Shown in pieces: positions 11,542 to 22,300 of a stretch of DNA of 64,000 bases. The notes under the pieces were generated by a model. The model ran no database searches and was not told where the DNA came from. It saw only the letters and a list, made by a program, of their open reading frames with translations. Position 1 is the first letter of the stretch. Each line of letters begins with the position of its first letter. The position numbers and the translations under genes are program-made. This stretch comes from Lactuca virosa (Eukaryota > Streptophyta > Magnoliopsida > Asterales > Asteraceae): the NCBI GenBank assembly GCA_928212115.1, contig CAKMRJ010002223.1, positions 312,025,639 to 312,089,638 on the forward strand, given 5' to 3'.

Positions 11542-12327
11542 ATGTGCTCTGTGTATATACGTTTAGGATCGTTCCGTGTGAACGGTATTCCAGTCCAGGT
11601 GTTGTTTGATTCGGGGGCTACCCGATCCTTTGTTTCTCTTGCACTTAGCAAGAAGTTTCCTGAGTCCTCGGGCATGTTGGATTGCCCTTTAGAGGTCGAG
11701 ATTGCGGACTACCGGTTGGTGCGAGCATCAGAGGTCTTCCGAGATTGTGTGTTAAGGTTGTTCGAAGAGCGGTATTTGGTTGACCTAGTTCCCATTCCAT
11801 TGCAGGGAAACAAGGTCATTATTGGTATGGATTGGCTGAGTCCCAATGGGGCAGTGATAGATTGCGCGCAACAGTTAGTACGAGTCAGAGCCCCAAGTGG
11901 GGGAGAGTTAGTAATTCAGGGTGAGAGATCACAGCGAGGGCCAGCCTTCTGTTCGGCAGCGAGGGCAAGGCGTTTCCTTCAGCAGGGTTGCGTAGGATAT
12001 GTCGCATGTGTCATGGACACCCGGGAGGCGGGTAAGGCGACGGTGGGTGATGTGCTCGTAGTACGAGAGTTCGCGGATGTATTCCCCGAGGAGCTGCCTG
12101 GGATACCTCCAGAGCGACAGGTGGAGTTCAGGATCGACCTAGTCCCTGGTGCGGCTCCGATAGCCAAGGCACCGTATCGGTTGGCTCCTCCTGAGATGCA
12201 GGAGTTGTCTACACAGCTTCAGGAGCTGTTAGACAAGGGTTTCATTAGACCGAGCAGTTCACCCTGGGGCCCCGATTCTGTTTGTGAAGAAGAAGGACGG
12301 GTCGCATCGGATGTGTATCGATTATAG
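11542..12327 (+). pseudogene. E2 aspartic protease and start of RT
   Basis: Residues 10-35 show the retropepsin site VLFDSGATRSFVS, and IIGMDWLSPNGAVIDC follows near residue 95. The linker to RT (FADVFPEELPGIPPERQVEF) and the RT start (KAPYRLAPPEMQEL, GFIRPSSSPWG) come next. A frameshift at about 12270, in a run of G and C, throws translation off; the RT continues at 12284. Protease cuts the gag-pol polyprotein. Confidence 0.93.
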
Positions 12328-12811
12328 GGAGCTGAATAAGGTAACGGTGAAGAACCGCTACCCACTCCCGAGGATTGACGACCTCTTTGACCAGCTTCAG
12401 GGAGCATCTTGGTTCTCCAAGATAGATTTGCGTTCAGGGTATCACCAGGTGAGGGTCAGAGAGGAGGATGTGCAGAAGACGGCATTTCGGACACGTTATG
12501 GCCACTATGAGTTCGTGGTGATGCCTTTCGGGCTCACCAATGCTCCTGCCGCGTTCATGGACCTCATGAACCGCGTGTGTAGACCGATGTTAGACCGGTC
12601 GGTGATAGTATTTATTGATGATATCTTGGTTTACTCCAAGACGCGAGAGCAGCATGAGGAGCATTTGCGGGAGGTTTTGGAGACCTTGAGAAGGGAGAAC
12701 TTGTATGCTAAGTTCTCCAAGTGTGAGTTCTGGTTGCGCGAGGTGCAGTTTCTTGGGCACCTTGTCAACCAGAACGGGATTTCGGTGGATCGGCCAAGGT
12801 GGAGGCCGTGA
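12284..12811 (+). pseudogene. E2 reverse transcriptase
   Basis: RT core of 175 codons in a frame shifted relative to the protease. KKDGSHRMCIDYRELNKVT, SKIDLRSGYHQVRV, FRTRYGHYEFVVMPFGLT and the catalytic FIDDILVYS are all present. It ends in the RT connection (EVQFLGHLVNQNG) at a frameshift near 12790, where the next frame takes over at 12799. Confidence 0.94.
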
Positions 12812-13735
12812 TGAGATGGGAGGTTCCGAAATCTCCATCTGAGATTCGGAGTTTCCTGGGATTAGCTGGCTACTATCGGAGATTCATCCAGGATTTCTCC
12901 AAGATAGCATTACCCCTGACCAGGTTAACGAGGAAGGCTGTGGTCTTTCGTTGGGGGCCTGAGCAGCAGGCAGCATTCGAGACACTGAGACAGAGATTGT
13001 GCGAGGCGCCAATCTTAGCCTTGCCAGAGGGCATGGAGAATTTTTTTGTATACTGCGATGCGTCCATCTCAGGTTTGGGCGCGGTATTGATGCAGAAAGG
13101 ACATGTCATCGCCTACGCGTCGAGGCAGCTGAAGCCTCACGAGGCGAACTACCCGACGCATGATTTGGAGTTGGGGGCTGTTGTGTTCGCCCTCAAGATT
13201 TGGCGTCATTACCTCTATGGGGTTTGCTGTACGATTTACACGGACCACAAGAGTTTGAGGTACCTCATGGACCAGCCAAATCTGAATATGAGGCAGCGTC
13301 GGTGGCTTGATGTGGTAAAGGATTATGATTGTGAAATCCTTTATCACCCGGGGAAGGCCAACGTGGTGGCCGATGCGCTTAGCCGCAAGGCGGCGCCGAT
13401 CAGGGATATTTACATGCGGATGACAGTGGTGACTCCGCTTTTGGAGCGGATCCGGGAGGCTCAGCAGGAGGCTATGAAGGAGGAACATCGGAAGAGTGAG
13501 CGGATTGTGGGACAGGTTTCCTCCTTCGACTATGACAGCAGAGGATTATTGACATTACACCGCAGGGTGTGGGTTCCATATCTCGGAGGCGTGCGCCAGG
13601 TTCTGATGGAGGAGGCGCACAAATCCCGATTCTCCATTCATCCAGGGGCAACGAAGATGTATAGGGATCTTCGTCTGGACTATTGGTGGCCCTGCATGAA
13701 GCGGGATGTAGCATGGTACGTTGAGCGGTGTCCTG
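12799..13735 (+). pseudogene. E2 RT connection, RNase H and integrase zinc domain
   Basis: Starts with SEIRSFLGLAGYYRRFI. RNase H has all expected acidic residues in YCDASISGLG, HDLELGAVVF, YTDHKSLRYL and VVADALSRK. The integrase zinc region begins at HKSRFSIHPGATKMYRDL, continues through YWWPCMKRD and breaks after VERC at about 13730. The frame runs on to 14016, but that part is read out of frame and is not real protein. Confidence 0.93.
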
Positions 13736-14179
13736 ACCTGCAGGAAGGTCAAGGCCGAACACCAGAGACCGCACGGCAAGATGCAGCCGTTGGATATCCC
13801 GCTGTGGAAATGGGAAGACATCACGATGGATTTCATCACCAAGCTTCCCAGGACCGCGCGGGGAGTGGATTCGATATGGGTCATCGTCGATCGATTGACC
13901 AAGAGCGCCCACTTTATCCCGATTCAGGAGAGCATTTCGGCCGAGAAATTGGCCGATATCTACGTCAGAGAGGTGGTGGCACGGCACGGGGTGCCGGTTT
14001 CAGTGATTTCGGATAGGGATGTGCGGTTCACTTCCAGGTTCTGGAAGAAGTTTCATGACGAGCTGGGTACTCGTCTGCATTTTAGTACAGCCTTTCACCC
14101 GCAGACGGATGGCCAGAGCGAGCGGACCATCCAGACTCTGAGGACATGTGCGGGCGTGTGTTTTAGACTTCGGTGGTAG
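13721..14179 (+). pseudogene. E2 integrase core
   Basis: Carries the D-D-E core: MDFITKLPRTARGVDSIWVI, VISDRDVRFTSRFW and FHPQTDGQSERTIQTL. It starts in the second half of the zinc domain (CRKVKAEHQRPHG) after the frameshift near 13730 and ends in another near 14140. Integrase joins the cDNA to chromosomal DNA. Confidence 0.94.
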
Positions 14180-14894
14180 CTGGGATACCTATCTTCCTTT
14201 AGCCGAGTTTTCATATAACAACAGCTATCACGCGAGTATTGACCGCTCTCCCTTCGAGATGTTGTACGGGAGGAAGTGCAGGACCCCGATATGTTGGGGC
14301 GAGGTTGGACAGAGAGTCATGGGGAGCACCGAAGTAGTGCTCAAGACGACAGAGAAGATTCAGCAGGTCCGGAGCAGGCTTCAGACTGCTCAGAGTCGGC
14401 AGAAGAGTTATGCTGATAAGCGCCGATCAGACCTGGAGTTCCAGGTTGGGGATGTGGTTCTCCTGAAAGTGTCGCCGTGGAAGGGCGTCATCCGATTCAG
14501 GAAACGGGGCAAGTTGGGTCCCAGGTATATTGGACCGTTTAGGGTTGCAGCCCGAGTGGGCAAGGTGGCATATCGGCTGGACCTGCCAGCCGAACTCAGT
14601 CAGATCCACAGCACTTTCCACGTCTCCCAGCTGCGGAAGTGCCTGGTGGACGATTCAGCAGTGGTACCTTTGGAGGACATCCAGATTGATGACAGCCTGA
14701 ATTATATCGAGCGGCCTGTGGCTATCCTAGACCGGAAGTCGAAGGAACTGAGGAACAAAAGGGTGGAGCTGGTGAAGGTGCAATGGCAGCATCGGAAGGG
14801 CTCGGAATGGACTTGGGAGCCCACGGATGAGATGATGGAGCATTATCCGGAGATGTTCCGAAAGGGAGCGGCAGACTTCGAGGACGAAGTCTAA
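14148..14894 (+). pseudogene. E2 integrase C-terminal part and chromodomain
   Basis: The end of the core (LAEFSYNNSYHASI, YGRKCRTPICW) is followed by a C-terminal GPY/F-type module (KLGPRYIGPFRVAARVGKVA, STFHVSQLRKC) and a chromodomain (IERPVAILDRKSK, VELVKVQWQHRKGSEWTWEP). The chromodomain is the hallmark of chromoviruses and points to the Tekay clade. The stop at 14892-14894 is 17 bases before the 3' LTR, a normal spacing. Confidence 0.94.
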
Positions 14895-14896
14895 AA

Positions 14897-14911
14897 TAAG
14901 TGGGGGAGATT
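14897..14911 (+). other. E2 polypurine tract
   Basis: ataagtgggggagat lies immediately before the TG of the 3' LTR at 14912. This is the RNase H-resistant primer for plus-strand synthesis. Confidence 0.85.
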
Positions 14912-16759
14912 TGTAACACCGGGTTCGTGGTATGATTTTATTTAAGTTTTTATCTTATTTTTGCCACGAACTCGGCGAGTCTGCGTCCCGACTCGCCGAG
15001 TAGCAGCAGGGTGGACACGGGATTTGAGCGGTGAACTCGACGAGTCGATGCATGGACTCGGCGAGTCCACCTGTCTAGATGAAACTCTATTTTCAGACAT
15101 TGCACCCTATTTTACCCATTCTAAAACACCCATTTCGTCCCATTCTCTTCCAGAAGAACTGTAGAGCGAAACCCTAGCCCATTTTGATCCTTGTGAGTGA
15201 TTTTGGCTTGGTGAAGGAAGTTTGAAGCTTAAGAGAAGAAGGAGGAAGTTGGAGGGTGCAAGGAAGTGTGGTAGATCCGAAATCTACCCTGGGAGAAGCT
15301 CCTAACCAGGTAAGGAAGCTCCTTCTTGATCTTTAGTATAATAGATTCCCTTTTTGTCCCTTATATGTGGATTGCAAGACCTTAAACCTCCCAAACTCCG
15401 TGTGTTTATGCCCTAGGAACTTAGATTTATGGTTTGGAACCATTGCATGTCTCAGAATTGGCCAGAATGGGTGAAGAGTCGAAGGGTACTCGGCGAGTGC
15501 CAAAGTGCACTCGGTGAGTTCCATGAAGATGGCCTTAGACTCGGCGAGTTGTATAAACAACTCGGCGAGTCCTATGAAGATTGTCTGGTACTCGGCGAGT
15601 CGTTCTTCAAACTCGGCGAGTCCCTTGAATATAGCATTGAACTCGACGAGTTGTTCTTCCAACTCGGCGAGTCATATGATCAGTCACTAGGATAAGAAGG
15701 GTTTAAGTGTAGGAGGTCCAACCCTCCGTAGCCGCATGTGGAATTAGCAATTTAACGTGTAGCTATAGTCCCAGAATCTCCAAACCTCCAAGGTTGATGT
15801 TCGGATGGAAGATTGGAGCGATTTGTGAGATCTGTTCGTCGGACTCGGCGAGCTCCCCCTTGGACTCGGCGAGTCCAGTCGCGGGTTTGTTAGTTATCCC
15901 CGTCTAGCGAGTCAGGCTGACTCAGTGAGTGGGAACAGGGGCCCGATGAGTCAGAGTCGGGCTAGACATAGAAGGACTCGGCGAGTCGCCATATGGACTC
16001 GGCGAGTCTAGTCAATCAGAAGGTTGACTTGGGACCAAGGAGTTGACTTTGACCAGTCATTTGACCTTAGGGGTATTTATGAGTACCTAATCCATGTTTA
16101 CGAATTTATAGCCGGAGGGATTACCGGTGCGGCAGCCAGGCATAGTCTGAGCAGGTTTTCGGCAGCTACTCTCGAGGTGAGTTTCCTTCCAGTAGGGACG
16201 GGTCTAAGGCACCAAGGTCGGCCCGTATAGACGATATGTTAGTATCAGAGTGTGGGCAAGAGCCCGTATCTCATAGCCGAGTTTGATTGTGTTATATGCC
16301 AGTATGATAGAATTGCTTATACTTGTTGTCTGTGTGATACTTGTATGTTATGGTTTAGTAGCGGAGTATGGGCGAGGCCCGTATCTCCATGGATAGCAGA
16401 GTGTGGGCGAGGCCCGTATCTCAATGGGTGTGGGCGAATCCCGTATCCCTTAGTTACTCATTATATGATTGCATGGTATGTGGCATTATGGGGGAACTCA
16501 CTAAGCTTCGTGCTTACGTTTTATAGTTTTGTTTTCAGGTATCTCTTCAGCTAGGGAAAAGGAGCTGGCGCGGTAGCGGCATATCACACACACTCTTGTT
16601 TCCGCACTATGGATTTTCTGGGATGTACTCTGAATATTTTACTATGATGTTACCGGTTTTCAGACATAAATTAATATTATGAATGTTTTGTAACGATGTT
16701 TTTATGTATTAACCTAATTTAAAAATGAAATTTTTAGTTGGTATTTTTCGGATGTAACA
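14912..16759 (+). repeat. E2 3' LTR
   Basis: Exactly the same length (1848 bp) as the 5' LTR, with scattered substitutions that are mostly C/T or G/A and often at CG sites inside ACTCGGCGAGT. It ends at gatgtaaca, followed by the duplication GTTTG. Confidence 0.96.
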
Positions 16760-16764
16760 GTTTG

Positions 16765-17814
16765 GGGCTTGGAATGGACCCTTTATGGAGTTTACGGTTT
16801 CTGAACCACTCCTTGGGGAGTTTACGGTCGTAAACACATGGGTTTACGGCCGTAAACTCATGTGTGTCCATTTTTCATGTGTTTTGGTGGTTGTAGGTCA
16901 TGCATGCAAGGTTCTAGACCCAAATGTAAGCCATACAAGGTGTTAAGGGCACTTAAACACCCTTTGGAGGTGTTTACAGTTTTAGGAGACCTTCCCAAAC
17001 CGTAAACTCATGTTTACACTTCTCAAGCCATGTATTAGGGTTCTAAGATCATTCAAGCAAGCTTCTAGGTCATTAGTCAAGCATTGGAAAGGTTTTTGGG
17101 GCATCAAAAACCCCTTTTTAGGGTGTTTACGGTTCATGAATGTTCATGGACCGTAAACTCATGTCTAGTCCCATAAAGACATGATTTTGGTGTTCTAAGT
17201 TCATGCATGCAAGTTTCTATGCCATAGCTAAACATTAGAAGAGGTTTGAAAGGGTTTTAGGGCTTCAAAACCCCCTTATGGGAGTTTACGGTTTTGGAAG
17301 GTGTTCCCAAACCGTAAACACAAGTTTTTTGGGGGTTTTGAGAGTTTAACCCATAGATTTGCATGCATGTTAAGTTAAACAACAAGCTAGGAAGGATTAC
17401 TTACGATTTTGGAGCTTGAATGAGGTGATTCTTGATCAAAACCCGATTTTTAGAGAGAGAGTAGAGAGAGAAAGTTCCAAGGTGGGTCAAAAGGTTCAAA
17501 TGGAGTCCAGTCAACCCTTATATGGGGTTGAGTCCACGGTTAGGTGGGGACACACCCAATCCCGACATTAAACGGAGTTTAAGATTTTACCCGATTAAAT
17601 GACCGTAACCCGACTTAGTCGTAAATTAGAAATTTTTCCAAAGGATTATCGAGGGTATTATATGTGATTTTATTGATTTCCTACACGTAGGAAATTATGA
17701 CAATAACCCTAGATGAATTATTTAACTTAAAAGTTAACGGACAATTTTAATAATAAAATAAATTTTATTAACGGAAAGGGTTACAGTGACGGAATAAAAT
17801 TTCGGGTTGTCACA
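16765..17814 (-). repeat. E1 5' LTR, outer segment
   Basis: Outer part of the E1 5' LTR, resuming right after the E2 target-site duplication. The stretch 17148-17814 matches the partial LTR at 1-666. It contains GTTTACGGCCGTAAAC at 16842-16857 inside a 30-bp dyad (16835-16864) with one mismatched pair, and many single half-motifs. It ends TTGTCACA at 17814 next to E3 sequence. Confidence 0.9.
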
Positions 17815-17817
17815 ATA

Positions 17818-19404
17818 ATGTTGCTTACTTTGATACAATTGTGGTTGTCTGCTAGTAATGAAGCTAAGAAACTGAACATCCAGTTGCTAGAGACCCAGAA
17901 ATTGTTAGATTCAAAACGTAGCAGGGTAGAGTATTTGGAATTACAGTTGAATAATGTAAATATGGAAAATCTAGACAAAGATGTTCGAATGTTACTTGCA
18001 CAAAGAAATATCTACTGTAATTCAGCAAAGAGATTGTATGCGAAATTAACCTCATTGCATCATTCGTATGACATTAGCAAAGAACAACATAGGAAATTGT
18101 TGCCTTTTCTTGTTTTCGAAAGAGAGAAAGTTGATAGTTTGTCCTATGATTGTGAGAAAACCATAGTAGAATTCGATAAAGTGTCTGACAATCGTTTTGC
18201 TTATAGTATTGTTAAGATAGATGAATATTTGAATGCAGATGAACTTCTTGAGATTGTGAATGATACTTTAACCAAAAGTGAACAAATCAAAATTTTGAAA
18301 AGAACTGAGAATTCAAAACTTGACTCTCAATCAAATTTTGCTGATGTCGATGATAATTCTGATAGTTTTAGCAAAATCAGTGAAATTGAGGAGGAGGAAA
18401 GTATCGATTGTTCTCAGTTATCTGTCATTAATGTCACATCTAAGTCAAAAGGTAAAGAAATTTGTGAAAATTCGATGGTTGAGGATGACACTGATAGACC
18501 CTCTACTTCGAAAGTGTGTGACTTTGATAATATGAGTGTAAGAGATAGCCAAACAGATAGTAGTGATGATGAGAATGAAGAAAACGTTAAAAAGTTTTCG
18601 AAAGATTCTGAGCCAGAAAATAATGTTTCGAATGAAACATCCGTTCCTAGGGTTGTTGTTGATCAAGTGTATGGAGATGATGTTGTATTTCCGAATCAAG
18701 TGTTTGTCACCACTGGAAATGTTGAAAACATCAAACCTGAGTTCAACAAAATGGTCGAAGATGATAACAAGAAAGCATCAAAAGAAGGATTCTTTTCAAA
18801 CCAAAGCACTGTCGAAAACAATCTAACAAAGAATTCGTATGTTTTTCAAAGACAAAAACCACAAAGAAAATGGGTTGATAAACAAGAAATTACAAAATAG
18901 GTTTTGAAGCAAGAATCTAATGAAACAAATGAAAAGATGAAACTTAATTCACAAGAATTTAAGGATCTTGTTGAAAAATTTTCAAAAGAAAAAGGAATTT
19001 CAAAAAGACAGGCAGGAAAAAGAATTTTTTGGCAAGTTGTGTCCAATGAAAAACAAACAAACTTACCAACCAAGAAAATGTCTGAAAACGAGTTGCCAAA
19101 ATCAGTGAAAACAAAGATTTCAACTTGTTCAGATAAAAAGAAAAATTTACCAACCAAGAAAATATCTGAAAACGAGTTGCCTAAATCAGTGAAAACAAAG
19201 ATTTCAACTTGTTCAGATAAAAAGAAAAATCCCGCTCCACCAATTTCCTCTGATACTGAAAAATCTTCAACAAAATCTTCAAAATCAACATCTTCAAATA
19301 CTTTTCAAACAAATGGGCAACAAAAGAATTTTCAGTCACAAAACCAACAAAAGTTTTCAACTCCAAATTCATCATTTCCAAAACCACCAAACAAACAAAA
19401 CTAA
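17818..19404 (+). pseudogene. E3 gag C-terminal / linker, coiled coil
   Basis: One frame, broken by a TAG at 18898-18900 and ended by a TAA at 19402-19404. The first ~130 residues are a heptad-like coiled coil rich in Leu, Glu and Lys (KLNIQLLETQKLLDSKR, SRVEYLELQLNNVNMENL), followed by a very acidic segment and a Lys/Ser-rich tail with a 37-residue direct repeat (NLPTKK..SENELPKSVKTK). The region lies between gag and protease in Asteraceae copia elements; its exact role is unknown. The ATG at 17818 lies at the E1 border and is probably not the true start. Confidence 0.7.
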
Positions 19405-19437
19405 TTTTCTTCAAATAGAACAAATCAAACTTTTGAG

Positions 19438-19617
19438 AATGTTCGTCATTTTGACAATGTTCGAAAATTTGAAAATGTTCGAAAATTTGACAATGTTCGA
19501 AAATTTGAGAATACTCGTCATTTTGACAATGTTCAAAAATTTGAGAATGTTCAAAAATTTGACAATGTTCGAAAATTTGAAAATGGTCGAAAATTTGAAA
19601 ATGTTCGAAAGTTTGCA
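19438..19617 (+). repeat. Ten 18-bp repeats coding for Asn-Val-Arg-Lys-Phe-Glu/Asp
   Basis: Ten head-to-tail 18-bp units, each aatgttcgaaaatttgaa or a close variant. They stay in the E3 reading frame and give the hexapeptide NVRKFE/D, with NTRHFD and NVQKFE variants. The frame is open through the array, between the TAA at 19402 and the TAA at 19675. Confidence 0.93.
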
Positions 19618-19698
19618 AACCATCAAATAGTTGTGCGTGATAAATCCACAAAAACTGCAAAGTCTATACCACAATAACCAAATTTTCCGAATCCTTGA

Positions 19699-21108
19699 AT
19701 CCACAAAGCCACTAAAGTGTCGTACACAAGAGGTTCATCTGGGGAGAAAACAATCAATCATTGGCTTGAAAACAAAGGGAGAAAGTATCAATCGGGAAAG
19801 TTTTCTCAACATCAAATCCAGAAGGAATTTGAACAGTATTTGAATGATACTTCATTTGGAAGTTCATCTTCGAAAGAATCAAATACTCCAGTTCAAAAAT
19901 TGCAACCAATCCCAAAGGAAAGACACACTGAGAAACATGAGAAGAAAATCAGTGAAAATCCAAAACTATCGAATACTTATGTTTCGGCACCTTTAACTGA
20001 TGATGTCGACTTAATTGATTCTTTCAAAAATAAAGTTCGAAATTGGGCTTTAGGATCTAAATTTCATTCTCTTTTTCAAACTAATGACCAAGGACCCAAA
20101 CAGCCTTGGGTACCTAAATTCTTTTAATAAATGCAGGTACTGTGTGACGAGCAATATGATGAGAAATGGTAAATTGATAGCGGTTGCTCACGTCACATGA
20201 CTGGAAGAAAGGAGAATTTGAGAGATTTTCGAAGTTTGGAAAATGTTGGTGTTGTGAAGTTCGGAAATAATCCCAAGTGTCAAGTCAAAGGATATGGGAA
20301 AGTAACAAATGGACAGTTTATTGTAATTCGTGTTGCCTATGTCGAAGGTCTTCAACATAATTTGATTAGTGTTTCACAACTTGTTGTGGGCACTGGTAAT
20401 CAAGTTGTGTTTAACGAACAAGGAAGTATCATCTCCAATGTTGATAGGAAAGAAGTGTTGCTAAAATCAAAAATATATGGCGATGTGTTCACTCTTGACA
20501 TCAAACCTATTGTTGGGAAACCCTCAGTTTGTTTGCTTTCGAAAGCTTCCTCTGATGTCAGCTGGCTATGGCATCGACGTTTATCACATTTAAACTTTCG
20601 AAATCTCAATAAGTTGGTAATAGATGATCTTGTTCGAGGTTTACCTATTCTAAAGTTTGATAATGATACATTCTGTGCAGCTTGCGAACAAGGAAAACAG
20701 CATCGCAAAGGACATCCAATTGTCATAGATTCGAAAATTGTTGAACCACTGGAACTTCTTCATATTGACCTTTGTGGACCATCAACTGTTGAAACTCTCA
20801 ACAAGAAATGGTACATGTTGGTTATTGTTGATGATTTTTCACGATTCACTTGGGTGTATTTTCTCAGGTTAAAATCTGAAGTTGATCAAACAATGATCGA
20901 GTTTATAGAGAAAAGTGAGACAAGTCTGAAAAGGAAAGTTCGAAATATCAAAAGTGATAATGGTTCAGAGTTTAAAAATAATGTGCTCGATTTGTTCTTA
21001 ACTGAGAAAGGAATTTCGCATAATTTCTCATCGCCATATACACCACAGCAAAATGGTGTGGTTGAAAGGAGGAATAGGTCACTTTGCGAGCAGCAAGAAA
21101 AATGTTGA
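19699..21108 (+). pseudogene. E3 protease, GAG-pre-integrase and integrase N-terminal half
   Basis: A single frame with TAA stops at 20125, 20128 and 20170. The linker SYTRGSSGEKTINHWLENKG runs first. The protease site IDSGCSRHMTGRKENL is at about 20173-20220, and YVEGLQHNLISVSQL closes the protease. The GAG-pre-integrase/HHCC region is WLWHRRLSHLNFRNLNKL to CAACEQGKQHRKGH. The core has HIDLCGPS, IKSDNGSEF and TPQQNGVVERRNRS, so all D-D-E residues are visible. A one-base shift near 21085 moves translation to another frame (AARKMLTYANLPQYLW), and E4 then interrupts at 21141. Confidence 0.9.
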
Positions 21109-21141
21109 CATATGCGAATCTTCCACAATATCTATGGGCAG

Positions 21142-21572
21142 TGTTGGGTCAAAAATATGGTTTATACTTTACTTTTCTAGGAAAATGTATTTTTGTGTCT
21201 TGGACCGTAAACAGCTTGGTGTTTACGGCCGTATACGTGTTTACGGTTGTGTTTACGGCCGTGAACAGGTTTACGGCCGTAAACCCATTCACGGCCCATG
21301 TCCACTATATATAGGGTGAGGAGTGCATAATTGCCATAGAATAGAGGAGCTTAAGTGTGTGCATTTTAAGGTGTTCTAGAGAGAGAGAGAAAAGAGAGTG
21401 TGTGTTTGTGTGTGTGAATCTTGTATCCGGATCTTCATTCATATCAATACATACAAGATTCATCATCATCTTCTTCTCATTCTCTTCTATTTGATCTGAC
21501 ATCATCCGTTTGATTGGGATTCCGCACCATCAAACGGATCTGATTGATACACAAGCAGATTAGGGACTTACA
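21142..21572 (+). repeat. E4 5' LTR
   Basis: Contains a run of GTTTACGG motifs at 21226-21296 with a perfect GTTTACGGCCGTAAAC at 21269-21284, followed within 20 bp by a TATA-like ctatatatag at 21304, probably the promoter. The layout suggests transcription starts shortly after. Ends gggacttaca. Confidence 0.93.
21304..21313 (+). promoter_or_regulatory. Likely TATA box of the E4 LTR promoter
   Basis: The ctatatatag stretch sits in the middle of the LTR, just after the GTTTACGG cluster and about 30-40 bases before the purine-rich gagaggag region. The same arrangement is at 29540-29550 in the 3' LTR. No transcript data are available from sequence alone. Confidence 0.55.
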
Positions 21573-21778
21573 ATTAGTATCAGAGCTTGGATTGTATCAG
21601 TCATTTTTGTCAGATCTGGAGCATATTTGATCTTATTTTTGAAAGATTCTTGCGTTTTTGGATAGATCTCTGAAAATTAGGGGGGGTTTGTTCTTCGCGT
21701 TTTTGATAAACGAGTTTTTGATCGAGATTTGGAGCAAAAAGAGGTGAAAAACGCTGTTTTTCACGTAATCTGCGAAGA

Positions 21779-21966
21779 GTTTACGGTCTTTGAAGGGTTT
21801 ACGGTCGGCGGCGGCGGCGGCTGGGGTTTCCCGGAGTTTACGGCCGTAAACGTGTTTACGGTCCGGAGTTTACGGCCGTAAACGTGTTTACGGTCCGGAG
21901 TTTACGGTCGGCGGTTTACGGTCGCCGGAGTTTACGGTCGCCGGTTTACGGTCGCCGGAGTTTGCG
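21779..21966. repeat. GTTTACGGTC(C/G) / GTTTACGGCCGTAAAC array in E4 leader
   Basis: At least ten GTTTACGG copies in 190 bp. Two perfect 16-bp palindromes (21836-21851 and 21868-21883) lie in a 32-bp unit present twice, each followed by GTGTTTACGGTCCGGA. The end is built of alternating GTTTACGGTCGCCGGA and GTTTACGGTCGGCG. Confidence 0.9.
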
Positions 21967-22226
21967 GCCTCGGCTCAGAATTCGGTAGCGGCTCGGTGAA
22001 CGGCTTGAAGGACGGCTCGGTCAGCAGCACTTTCCGGTTCGCACGCCTTCTCGTTCAGCAGCATCCTCGCACCAGGTCCTCGCCTTCGCACTTTGGTCTT
22101 CGCACCTCGCATCGCTTCGCACCTCGCCTCGTTCAGGAGCCTCGGCCTCGTCCTCGCTTCGTAGCCGTCTTCACAAGCCCTCGTCCTCGCATCGTACAAT
22201 TAAAAAGAAAAGGGGGGGCAGATTTT

Positions 22227-22300
22227 TGGAGGTGCCAGGGATCGAACCCTGGTTCCTCGCTTCAGCATCGCATGCGCCTTACCATCTCAGTTAGGCTGCT
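22227..22300 (-). other. tRNA-like sequence, antisense in the E4 leader
   Basis: On the minus strand an A-box-like TAACTGAGATGG starts at 22293 and a B box GGTTCGATCC starts at 22248. The 45-base spacing is the normal one in an intronless tRNA gene. The T arm CAGGG-TTCGATC-CCTG pairs, and the end GGCACCTCCA looks like an acceptor 3' strand. The 5' acceptor strand (AGCAGCC) does not pair with it, and the anticodon stem is poor. It resembles alanine tRNA in its D and T arms. It is a tRNA relic or SINE-like head rather than a working gene. Confidence 0.6.

Larger units (their letters stand above)
7541..16759 (+). mobile_element. E2: Ty3/gypsy Tekay-type chromovirus, nested in the E1 LTR
   Basis: A complete gypsy element of 9219 bp with two LTRs of 1848 bp each (7541-9388 and 14912-16759), a primer binding site, gag-pol and a polypurine tract. 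It is flanked by the 5-bp target-site duplication GTTTG (7536-7540 and 16760-16764), and the E1 LTR resumes cleanly on both sides. LTRs begin TGTAACACCGGG and end TGTTACA or TGTAACA. Over the first ~500 bp the two LTRs differ at roughly 11 sites, mostly transitions, so insertion is fairly recent. The genes are broken only by frameshifts. Confidence 0.96.
1..17814 (-). mobile_element. E1: Ty3/gypsy Tekay-type LTR retrotransposon, interrupted by E2
   Basis: Gypsy element on the minus strand. From right to left it has a 5' LTR (5849-7540 plus 16765-17814), primer binding site, gag, protease, RT, RNase H, integrase, polypurine tract and a 3' LTR cut off by the window start. Both LTRs begin TGTGACAACCCG on the minus strand, and the 5' LTR ends GGTGCGACA. 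It lies inside the gag region of copia element E3. The right-hand flank ATAAT (17815-17819) should be its target-site duplication, but the other copy is off the window. The coding region has several frameshifts and stops, so the element is dead. The 5' LTR is interrupted by E2. Confidence 0.9.

Noticed and set aside
13736..14016. Continuation of the long E2 frame after the integrase zinc domain
   Set aside because: The true integrase core is in another frame from 13721; this part is an out-of-frame read with no family features.
22227..22300. A working tRNA gene
   Set aside because: The A and B boxes are good, but the acceptor strands do not pair and the anticodon stem is poor.
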